A stretch of 64,000 nucleotides of DNA from Actinomadura rudentiformis. Lineage in GTDB: Bacteria > Actinomycetota > Actinomycetes > Streptosporangiales > Streptosporangiaceae. The notes below the pieces were generated by a model. The model was not told the DNA's origin. It saw only the letters and a program-made list of their open reading frames with translations, and did not search any database. The stretch covers positions 248,001 to 312,000 of the forward strand of contig NZ_WBMT01000009.1 in assembly GCF_008923185.1 (NCBI RefSeq). The letters are read 5' to 3'. Shown here piece after piece: positions 57,586 to 64,000 of this stretch (the first letter of the stretch is position 1; every line of letters starts with the position of its first letter). The position numbers and the translations under genes were made by a program.

Positions 57586-58282
57586 CGTACAGCCTCTGGT
57601 CGAAGACGCCGGAGCCGCTGACGGTCTCGCCGCGCGCCACGGCCTGCCCGCTGCCGGTGCCGTTCGAGCCGCAGAGCCAGTCGCTTCCAGGCAGCCTGAC
57701 GAGCGTGATGTTGGCGAGCGTGCCCTGGACGTCGTTGCTCGAAGGCACCGGGCGCTGCGGATTATCGCCGTTGTAAATGTCGAAACTCGCTCCTTCGGAG
57801 TTTCCGGTGCGGAAACCGTAGTAGCAGGTGCGGACGCGTCCCAGAATTTCACCTTCAAGCTTGAAGTTGAGATTGCCGGTGACGGCCAGGGTGCCGTCGC
57901 GGCCGCCCTGGACGGGTGCGTAGGTGACCTGCCCGCCGACGTCCTGGAGGTTCTCGAACGTGATGGCGGGGGAGGTCTGGCCGGTGGAGGCGGTGCAGGC
58001 GCCGACCGACCCGGTGGCGAGCGTGCCGGCGCCCGCGGCGGTGACGGTGCCGTTCAGCTTCGCGTCCTCGCAGGTGGCGGTCACCTTCGCGCCGAGGAAG
58101 GTGATCGAGAAGTTGAGCGGGCCGACGGTGGAGATCTGCCAGTTGCCGGCGTAGGGGGCGCCGGTGGCGTTGTCGCGGTGGATGGTGGTGGTGGCCGCGG
58201 TCGCCGGGACGGCCGAGAGGGCCGTGACCGCGATGGCCGCGCAGGCGGCGAGAGGTAGGGCGCGTTCGACGGGGAACTGCAT
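57575..58282 (-). CDS. Secreted protein of unknown function
   Basis: ATG 58282 has GAGGAG 6 nt upstream. The 235-residue protein has a signal peptide (about 1-29, LPLAACAAIAVTALSAVPATA). An all-beta domain follows (TTTIHRDNATGAPYAGNWQI, VTATCEDAKLNGTVTAAG, GTLAVTGNLNFKLEGE) with four Cys, likely two disulfides (CEDA-GACTAS, RTCYYGF-WLCGSN). It resembles small exported actinobacterial proteins without known function. No membrane anchor follows, so it is probably released. It is convergent with gabT. Confidence 0.8.
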   Translation of the reverse strand: MQFPVERALPLAACAAIAVTALSAVPATAATTTIHRDNATGAPYAGNWQISTVGPLNFSITFLGAKVTATCEDAKLNGTVTAAGAGTLATGSVGACTASTGQTSPAITFENLQDVGGQVTYAPVQGGRDGTLAVTGNLNFKLEGEILGRVRTCYYGFRTGNSEGASFDIYNGDNPQRPVPSSNDVQGTLANITLVRLPGSDWLCGSNGTGSGQAVARGETVSGSGVFDQRLYVTS

Positions 58283-58486
58283 GGATTCTCCTCGGGGGGT
58301 GGGCATCCGGATGCGTTCCTCAACCACGTGGTTCGTCCCTGTTTGTACCGGAGCGGATCAAGAAATCAAGCGTTCGCCAGGGATTTAACGACCGGTGATA
58401 GCGCGCTCGGCGGCGGACGCTCACTTAGTTCGTCTCGGCCGGGAATCCGGCGGAACGCGGGACGGTGATCGTTCGTCTACGTGGTC

Positions 58487-60748
58487 ATGACGAAGTCCCC
58501 CGCAGCTCCAGTCGAAGAAGCCCCCGCAGACGTCCTGCCGCAGTTGCTGCTTGCACCGCCGTGGACGGTGAACGAGCCGGCCGAGCCGATCGTCCTCAAG
58601 GGGCTCAAGCGCCCCAAGCAACCGCCGGTCCTGACGTGGCAGCCGGGCGAGCGCGAGGAATGGCTGGGGTTCCCCTACGACGAGGAGAAGCGGGGGCGCT
58701 GGGTTCCACAGCTCACGAGGCAGCCGGACGACACCGACTGGGGAGCCCTGGCGGAGTCGTTCCTCAGCGGAAAGGCGCTGACGGAGTACGACGACGACAA
58801 GGCCCGTCAGCTCAGGGTGATCGAGCTGCTGATGCAGGGGCCGGAGGAGTACGGCCGCCAATTGCTCGACGACGAGCGTTACTCGGCCGACTTCGAGCAT
58901 CTCTGGGTGGCCAAGGGCCTCGCCGCGCGTTACGAGCTGGCGGCACTGCCGATGCTCAAGCGCCTGGCGTCGCGGAGGTTCGGCTGCCAGATCGCCCAGC
59001 TCCTGCCGTTCCGGGACGCAGAGATAGCCCAGCTCGTGCTCAAGCAGATGGACGACCACTACCGCGGCGACGACGCCCGAGCCTGGTTCGAAAGGCACGG
59101 CCCGGACGGGATCGCGCTGATCGTCCCCGATGTGGTGCGCAGGCCAGGGCCCAAGCGCGAGCTGGCGGAGGAGGCCGTCCGTCTGGCCGCCCAGAAGCAC
59201 GGGCACGACGCCGTCGTGGAGGCCGCACGGGTCTACGGCGACGAGGCGGCGAACGCGATCTCGCAGCTGAAGGTCGCTCCGCTGGATCTCTACCCGGACC
59301 CGCTTCCGGAGCTGAGCGAGGATCATGATCCCGCGCGGCTGCCGCAGATCCTGCTGCGCGGCCGGAAGCATGCCCTGCCCGCCGCCGCGACCCGGCACTT
59401 CCTCACGATGTTGTCGATCTCCGAGCCCGGCGCCCCGTACGCGGGTGTGGACACGGTCGTCGACGTGTGCGATCCGGAGTCGCTGGCCGAGTTCGCCTGG
59501 GCGGTGTACCGGGCCGACCAGGCCTATCCGAGGTGGGCCTCGCCCTGGGTCGAGTTCACGTTGTTGCGGCTGGCCGACGACGAGACCGTCCGCCGCCTCG
59601 CGCCGGTGGTCATGCGCTGGTCGAAGCAGCGCGTCTGGGACGGCCGCGGCCTCACTGCGCTGGACGTTTTCAGCGCGGTCGGCACCGACGAGGCGCTGCG
59701 GCAGCTGCACCAGCTCGCAACGAAGGCCCAGGACGCCAAGCGGATCCGGCCGTGGGCCGAGGGGAGGCTGAAGCGCGCGGCGGAGGAGCGCGGGCTGACC
59801 GCCGAGCAGCTGGCCGACCGGCTGGTCCCCGGCCTGGGGCTGGACTCCGAAGGCAGCATGGTCCTCGACTACGGCCCGCGTCGCTTCACGGTCGGCTTCG
59901 ACGAGCAGCTCAAGCCGTACGTGGCCGACGAGGACGGCAAGCGCCGCAAGTCGCTCCCCAAGCCGGGGGCCAAGGACGACGAGGTGCTGGCGCCCGCCGC
60001 GTACAAACGTTTCGGGGATCTCAAGAAGGAGGCGCGGACCGTCGCCGGCGACCAGATCAAGCGCCTGGAGAAGGCGATGGTGGCGGCGCGCCGGTGGACG
60101 CCGGAGGAGTTCCGCGCCACCTTCCTCGAACATCCGCTGCTCTGGCACATCGCCCGGCGGCTCGTGTGGTCCGCCGAGGAAGAGGACGGGAAGACCACCA
60201 CGTTCCGTGTCGCCGAGGACCGGACGCTGGCCGATGCCGCAGATGAGGTGTTCACGGTCTCCGCCACGGCGCGGATCGGGCTTCCGCATCCGCTTCTCCT
60301 TGGCGACGAGCTGGCGACCTGGTCGGAGCTCTTCGCCGACTACGAGATCCTGCAGCCGTTCCCCCAGCTGGGCCGGGTCGTGCACACGCTGGCCGAGGGG
60401 GAGGGCCAGGACGGCCGCCTGCACCGCTTCGACAACCGCGACGTGCATTTCGGGACGATCCTGGGCCTGACCAGGCGTGGATGGGTCCTCAGCGAGAAGG
60501 AGACCGGCGGCTACCAGCGATCCGTCTCCCTCAAGCTCTCGGAGGAACGCAGCGTGGTCGTGGACATCGACCCGGGGATCCGGGTGCTCACGCCCGACGA
60601 ACATCCCGTTCAGCGGATCGAGCAAGTGGCGCTCTTCACCGCGCGCTACTCCCGCACCGTCCATCCGTTCGGCGAGCTGGACCCCGTGACGCTCTCGGAG
60701 ACGCTCGCCGGCCTCGCCACCCTCACCGAGATCACCGAGGCCCCCTGA
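58487..60748 (+). CDS. DUF4132-type protein
   Basis: This protein of about 753 residues ends in a region that fits the DUF4132 family (E. coli YehI/MolR group): ALAEDRTLADAADEVF-like region, IGLPHPLLLGDELATWSELF, DYEILQPFPQLGRVVHTLAE, RFDNRDVHFGTILGLTRRGW. The remainder is HEAT-like alpha-helical (LPMLKRLASRRFG, PQILLRGRKHALPAAATRHF). No catalytic motif is visible. It stands alone upstream of the convergent AlkD-like gene. The start is ATG 58487 (or GTG 58481); neither has a strong site. Function unknown. Confidence 0.82.
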   Translation: MTKSPAAPVEEAPADVLPQLLLAPPWTVNEPAEPIVLKGLKRPKQPPVLTWQPGEREEWLGFPYDEEKRGRWVPQLTRQPDDTDWGALAESFLSGKALTEYDDDKARQLRVIELLMQGPEEYGRQLLDDERYSADFEHLWVAKGLAARYELAALPMLKRLASRRFGCQIAQLLPFRDAEIAQLVLKQMDDHYRGDDARAWFERHGPDGIALIVPDVVRRPGPKRELAEEAVRLAAQKHGHDAVVEAARVYGDEAANAISQLKVAPLDLYPDPLPELSEDHDPARLPQILLRGRKHALPAAATRHFLTMLSISEPGAPYAGVDTVVDVCDPESLAEFAWAVYRADQAYPRWASPWVEFTLLRLADDETVRRLAPVVMRWSKQRVWDGRGLTALDVFSAVGTDEALRQLHQLATKAQDAKRIRPWAEGRLKRAAEERGLTAEQLADRLVPGLGLDSEGSMVLDYGPRRFTVGFDEQLKPYVADEDGKRRKSLPKPGAKDDEVLAPAAYKRFGDLKKEARTVAGDQIKRLEKAMVAARRWTPEEFRATFLEHPLLWHIARRLVWSAEEEDGKTTTFRVAEDRTLADAADEVFTVSATARIGLPHPLLLGDELATWSELFADYEILQPFPQLGRVVHTLAEGEGQDGRLHRFDNRDVHFGTILGLTRRGWVLSEKETGGYQRSVSLKLSEERSVVVDIDPGIRVLTPDEHPVQRIEQVALFTARYSRTVHPFGELDPVTLSETLAGLATLTEITEAP

Positions 60749-60772
60749 CGGCCCGTTGACAGGGGCTCGGGC

Positions 60773-61858
60773 TCAGCCGCCCGCGGGATCCGCGTCGACC
60801 AGCGTGAAGGAGGCGGTGGCGCGGATCTCACCGTTGACGATGACGTCCAGCTCGCGAGGGCCGGGCGGCTCGGCCCTCGTGGTGACGGGGCGGAACGAAT
60901 GGGACTTGGTCACCGTGAACGTCTGGCCCGGGGTGGCGGCTTCACGTTCGGCCAGGTGGAAGATCCGGCGGGAGCCGTCGCGGCGGACCGCGTACTTGAG
61001 GAGGAGCGGGCCGGGTGAGGCGGCGCTGACGACGACGGTGAACCGCAGCCGGTCGCCGACGGCGACCTCGTCGCTCGCGAGGCCGAACGACTCGACCGCG
61101 CCGTTGCCCGGTGCGGCGCCGAGCAGGGCGAGGGCCTCGGGGTGACCGGCCCGGATGAGGCCGCGGACGGCGTGCCGGACGACGCGTTCGACGTGCGAGC
61201 CGCCCTCGGAGCTCCACCGGCCGAGGAGGGCGAGCGCGGCGCCGGGGTGGTCCTTGGCGATGTCGTTGACGTGGTTGGCGACGGAGCGGCGGACGTACTC
61301 GCTCGGGTCGTCGCGGAGCCGGTCGAGGATGGGCAGGGTGGGGCCGGGCTCCATCAGCCAGCGCACGCGGGTGGCCCAGGGAAGCCGTGACCGTGAGCCC
61401 TCGGAGGCGAGCCTGCGCAGGTGCTCGTCGTCCGACTCGGCCCAGCCGATCATGACCTTGAGCGCGGCGTCCTGGTAGCGGTCGAGATAGGGGCGTACGG
61501 CGAACTCGCCCGTGGAGTAGGGCGTCAGCACCGCCAGGGTCGTCATGGCCTCGTCGAGATGGTCGTGGCCGTACGCGCCCACGAAGTCGGTGGCGGGCCA
61601 GCCGCTCCACATGTCGAGCCGGACGCGGGTCGCCGCCTCGCGCAGCACGGCGGCGGCGCCGGGGAAGGGCAGCGCCAGGGTCTCGTGCAGCGCCAGCGAC
61701 ACCTTCCTGATGCGGTCCTTGAGCTCCAGCGCGCCGAGGCCTTCGAGCGCGGTGGTGACGAACCGCTCGCGCGGGAACGGGGCGTGGGCCGCCGCGACCC
61801 CGTCGGCGAGGAGCCCGACGGAGTCGCGGTTGACCATTTCTTTGAGCGGTTGAGCCAC
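60773..61858 (-). CDS. AlkD-like DNA alkylation repair protein
   Basis: This 361-residue protein has the AlkD-type HEAT-repeat fold (ATDFVGAYGHDHLDEAMTTL, YQDAALKVMIGWAESDDEHL, SEGSRSRLPWATRVRWLMEP, DDPSEYVRRSVANHVNDIAK, ALLGRWSSEGGSHVERVVRH). The family includes 3-methyladenine DNA glycosylases and non-enzymatic relatives. A C-terminal domain of about 100 residues (VGDRLRFTVVVSAASPGPLL, beta-rich) is an addition common to the actinobacterial COG4335 group. Catalytic Asp/Trp residues cannot be assigned without alignment. It is downstream of the monooxygenase gene on the same strand (48 bp). Confidence 0.88.
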   Translation of the reverse strand: MAQPLKEMVNRDSVGLLADGVAAAHAPFPRERFVTTALEGLGALELKDRIRKVSLALHETLALPFPGAAAVLREAATRVRLDMWSGWPATDFVGAYGHDHLDEAMTTLAVLTPYSTGEFAVRPYLDRYQDAALKVMIGWAESDDEHLRRLASEGSRSRLPWATRVRWLMEPGPTLPILDRLRDDPSEYVRRSVANHVNDIAKDHPGAALALLGRWSSEGGSHVERVVRHAVRGLIRAGHPEALALLGAAPGNGAVESFGLASDEVAVGDRLRFTVVVSAASPGPLLLKYAVRRDGSRRIFHLAEREAATPGQTFTVTKSHSFRPVTTRAEPPGPRELDVIVNGEIRATASFTLVDADPAGG

Positions 61859-61906
61859 GGTCGCCAGAGTGCCAGACGCCTCTGACAGTCCCCGGACGCC
61901 CGCGGC

Positions 61907-62914
61907 CTAGACGCCCGACGCGACCGGCGTGCCGGCGGCGCTGAGGTCGTAGAGGTCGGCGAGGATGTCGTACGAGCGCAGGCGATCGGCATGGTCGTAG
62001 ACCATGGTGGTGACCATGACCTCGTCGGCCTTGGTGCTCTCCAGAAGGGCGTCCATCTGGCTGCGGACGGACGCGCGGCCGCCGACGACCTGGGAGTCGA
62101 GACGCGCCTGGATGATCTCACTTTCGAGCGGGGTGTACGGGTGGGCGGCCGCCTCCTCCGGGCTCGGCAGGAGGCCGGGACGGCCCTGGCGTAGCCGCAG
62201 GAACGACAGGGCCTGCGGGCGGGCGAGCTCGCGGGCCTCCTCGTCGGTCTCGGCGGCGGTGACCGACACGGCGATCAGCGCGTACGGCTCCGCCAGCACG
62301 CTCGGCCGGAACGACTCGCGGTAGATCTGCAGGGCGGGCAGCGTGTTCTCGGCGCTGAAGTGGTGGGCGAACGCGAACGGCAGACCCAGCATCCCGGCGA
62401 GCCGGGCACTGTAGCCACTGGAGCCCAGCAGCCAGACCGGCGGCTCGTTGCCCGCGGCCGGGGTGACCTTGCTCTGCTCGCCGAAGTAGGCACGGAGCTC
62501 GTGGACCTGCTCGGGGAAGTCGTCCACCGACAGCGCGTCCGGCGAGCGGCGCAGGGCGCGGGCGGTGGCCTGGTCGGTGCCGGGAGCCCGGCCGAGGCCG
62601 AGATCGATGCGGCCAGGGAAGAGTGCTTCGAGCGTGCCGAACTGCTCGGCCACCACCATCGGCGCGTGGTTGGGCAGCATGATCCCGCCGGAGCCGACGC
62701 GCAGCCGTTCGGTGGCCGCCGCGACCTGGCCGATGAGCACGGCCGTCGCGGAGCTGGCGATCCCGGGCATCGCGTGGTGCTCGGCCAGCCAGTACCGGTG
62801 GAAACCGAGGTCCTCGGTGTGCCGGGCCAGATCGAGGGTGTTGCGCAGGGCTTGGCCCGAGGTGGAGCCGCTCACGACGGGGGACAGGTCCAGGACCGAG
62901 AAGGGGACGCTCAT
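61907..62914 (-). CDS. LLM-class flavin-dependent oxidoreductase
   Basis: ATG 62914 (MSVPFSVLDLSPVVSG) gives 335 residues; a TTG four codons upstream is less likely. It is a single-domain luciferase-like TIM-barrel protein (MsnO8-like): AEHHAMPGIASSATAVLIGQ, VGSGGIMLPNHAPMVVAEQF, GRIDLGLGRAPGTDQATARA, WLLGSSGYSARLAGMLGLPF. It uses FMNH2 or F420 to oxidise a small substrate, unknown here. The AlkD-like gene follows. Confidence 0.93.
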   Translation of the reverse strand: MSVPFSVLDLSPVVSGSTSGQALRNTLDLARHTEDLGFHRYWLAEHHAMPGIASSATAVLIGQVAAATERLRVGSGGIMLPNHAPMVVAEQFGTLEALFPGRIDLGLGRAPGTDQATARALRRSPDALSVDDFPEQVHELRAYFGEQSKVTPAAGNEPPVWLLGSSGYSARLAGMLGLPFAFAHHFSAENTLPALQIYRESFRPSVLAEPYALIAVSVTAAETDEEARELARPQALSFLRLRQGRPGLLPSPEEAAAHPYTPLESEIIQARLDSQVVGGRASVRSQMDALLESTKADEVMVTTMVYDHADRLRSYDILADLYDLSAAGTPVASGV

Positions 62915-62938
62915 GAACGATGACAACCGTCCGATGAT

Positions 62939-62968
62939 CCGCTCTCTTCCCGGCCGGGAAGAGAGCGG
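62939..62968. terminator. 30-bp perfect palindrome (bidirectional-type hairpin)
   Basis: CCGCTCTCTTCCCGG is followed directly by its reverse complement CCGGGAAGAGAGCGG. It lies 17 bp downstream of the Ser/Thr kinase stop (minus strand) and 24 bp upstream of the monooxygenase start, so it probably terminates the kinase transcript. Confidence 0.7.
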
Positions 62969-62985
62969 ACCCTCACGTCGGGCGG

Positions 62986-64000
62986 TCAGTAGCCGCTGCC
63001 GGTACCTTCGCCGCCGCCGGTGGAGGTCGGGGAAGGGGTGGGCGTCGGGTCGTCGGTCGGCTCGTGGGTGGGCTCGTCGGTCGGGGTGTGCGTGGGCCTC
63101 GGCTCGTATGTCCGCGTGGGCTTCCAGGTCGGGGTGTGCGTGGGCTCGGTCGTGGGGAGGTAGCCGCCGCCGGTCTCGGTCGGGGTGGGTGTCGCCGACC
63201 TCGTCGATTCCGTGCTCTGCATGGGCTCCACGGACTGGGACGTGGTCGCCGTGGGAAGCGGCGTCTGGTCGTTGGTCTGCCTGCCCTTGGCGTCCCGCTC
63301 GAACTGGGGGGCCAGGAGCACCAGGCCGGTCAGCAGAGCCGCCAGGACGGTCGCCGACACGGTCCAGAGGGCCGTCCGGTTCCGCTTCTTGGGCTGGGCG
63401 GCGTGCGACGGGTCGATCGTGATCTGGTGGGGGATCGGCACCTGGTGGAACGCGCCAGGAGCAGCAGGCGCAGCCCCCGGTGCGTGCGCCTGTGCGGGCC
63501 CGGGCGCGGGCGCCGGGGGTTGTGGCGCGTAGTGCGGGAGCGTGGGCTCAGGGGTACGTTGTGCCGCCAGATCGTGCCCGGCCTGGAGCATCCCGGTCAT
63601 GGTCTCGTGACGTTCAGGCTCGTACGGAGCGGCCGGAACGGGCGGCGGCGGAGCGGCGTGGTGGTGCGCCTGCGGCGCGGGCTCAGGCGCGGGCGCCGGG
63701 GCTGGGGCCGGAGCCGCGTCGTGCCCGAGCAGCGACATCAGGACGTCGCGTGCGCTGGGGCGGTGGGCCGGGTCCTTGATGAGGCAGCGCTCGACGATGC
63801 CGCGCAAGGGCCCGGCGAGATCTCCCAGGTCGGGCTCGCCGTTCAGGACCCGGTGGATGACGGCGGGCAGGTTGTCGGCGCCGAACGGAGTCCTGCCGGT
63901 GGCGGCGAACGCGATGGTGGCGCCCCATGCGAAGACGTCGATCGAGGGCCCGGCGCGTTCGCCGCGGATCTGCTCGGGCGCCATGTAGACGGGGGTGCCG
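62986..64000 (-). CDS. Hanks-type Ser/Thr protein kinase (partial, 5' end outside window)
   Basis: The gene runs off the right edge. The visible part starts at the activation segment (GTPVYMAPEQIRGERAGPS) and continues with the C lobe (DVFAWGATIAFAATGRTPFG, CLIKDPAHRPSARDVLMSLL). A Pro/Ala/His-rich cytosolic linker follows (about 90-200 from the MAPEQ Met), one membrane helix (LWTVSATVLAALLTGLVLLA), and an outside Thr/Pro-rich tail (PTHTPTDEPTHEPTDDP). No PASTA domains are seen, so it is not a PknB-type with muropeptide-binding repeats. The catalytic loop is outside the window. Confidence 0.92.
   Translation of the reverse strand, partial: GTPVYMAPEQIRGERAGPSIDVFAWGATIAFAATGRTPFGADNLPAVIHRVLNGEPDLGDLAGPLRGIVERCLIKDPAHRPSARDVLMSLLGHDAAPAPAPAPAPEPAPQAHHHAAPPPPVPAAPYEPERHETMTGMLQAGHDLAAQRTPEPTLPHYAPQPPAPAPGPAQAHAPGAAPAAPGAFHQVPIPHQITIDPSHAAQPKKRNRTALWTVSATVLAALLTGLVLLAPQFERDAKGRQTNDQTPLPTATTSQSVEPMQSTESTRSATPTPTETGGGYLPTTEPTHTPTWKPTRTYEPRPTHTPTDEPTHEPTDDPTPTPSPTSTGGGEGTGSGY

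Overview
This 64 kb window has very high GC, strong GC bias at third codon positions, many GTG/TTG starts and four-base ATGA/GTGA gene overlaps, all typical of an actinomycete chromosome. The gene content agrees: a group II truncated haemoglobin, a mycothiol-type DsbA-like oxidoreductase related to Rv2466c, LppX/LprG-like and DUF11-like secreted proteins, FmdB and an Hanks-type Ser/Thr kinase. I infer a filamentous actinomycete near Streptosporangiales, but the sequence alone does not prove the genus. No rRNA, tRNA, CRISPR array, phage or transposase gene was found.

Layout. 1-735 is a minisatellite. 737-5188 holds a MacB-type efflux ATPase, its membrane-fusion-like adaptor and a lipoprotein, divergent from an OmpR/histidine-kinase pair. 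5128-8419 (minus strand) is mscS, glbO and an alpha-glucosidase. 8420-9517 is a second repeat array. 9518-12654 has a small conserved protein, an HTH/TPR regulator and an acetyltransferase. 12655-13560 is a structured dispersed element followed by an 89-90 bp tandem array. 13577-21342 holds a methyltransferase, prolyl oligopeptidase, lipoprotein, secreted protein, HNH protein, FmdB, a second inverted copy of the structured element, and ilvD. 21703-30535 has a NERD protein, amidase, malQ, a Cys-containing unknown, pepN and the Rv2466c-like protein. 30718-34337 is a nickel/cobalt ECF transporter (nikM-N-Q-O) with a probable Nur box, followed by a CooC-like ATPase. 34418-43061 holds a membrane protein, rpiB, a PP2C phosphatase, a VOC protein, an orphan kinase, a second amidase and an acyl-CoA carboxylase-type carboxyltransferase. 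42943-49365 is a PucR-type regulator divergent from a livF-G-H-M-K branched-chain amino-acid-type ABC operon. 49472-53097 is a NarL-type two-component pair, a tiny autoregulated-looking DNA-binding candidate with an SRPBCC partner, and an esterase. 53107-57463 is a GABA catabolic cluster (aldehyde dehydrogenase, PucR regulator, gabT). The rest is a secreted protein, a DUF4132 protein, an AlkD-like repair protein, a flavin monooxygenase and the 3' part of a Ser/Thr kinase gene.

Several genes (glbO, alpha-glucosidase, HNH protein, pepN, Rv2466c-like gene, rpiB) correspond to the Mycobacterium tuberculosis Rv2465c-Rv2471 neighbourhood, so the window looks like that old conserved core spread apart by insertions. 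The most unusual signal is a roughly 200 bp structured element that begins exactly after the stop codons of two unrelated genes (the acetyltransferase and ilvD). Its first stem differs at five of nine base pairs between the copies, and every change is compensatory, so it is a strong candidate for a conserved RNA structure. Other notable signals are the Nur box before the nickel transporter, a perfect 22 bp palindrome covering the start of a small gene at 51284, a one-cysteine variant of the Rv2466c active site, and several minisatellites both between and inside genes.
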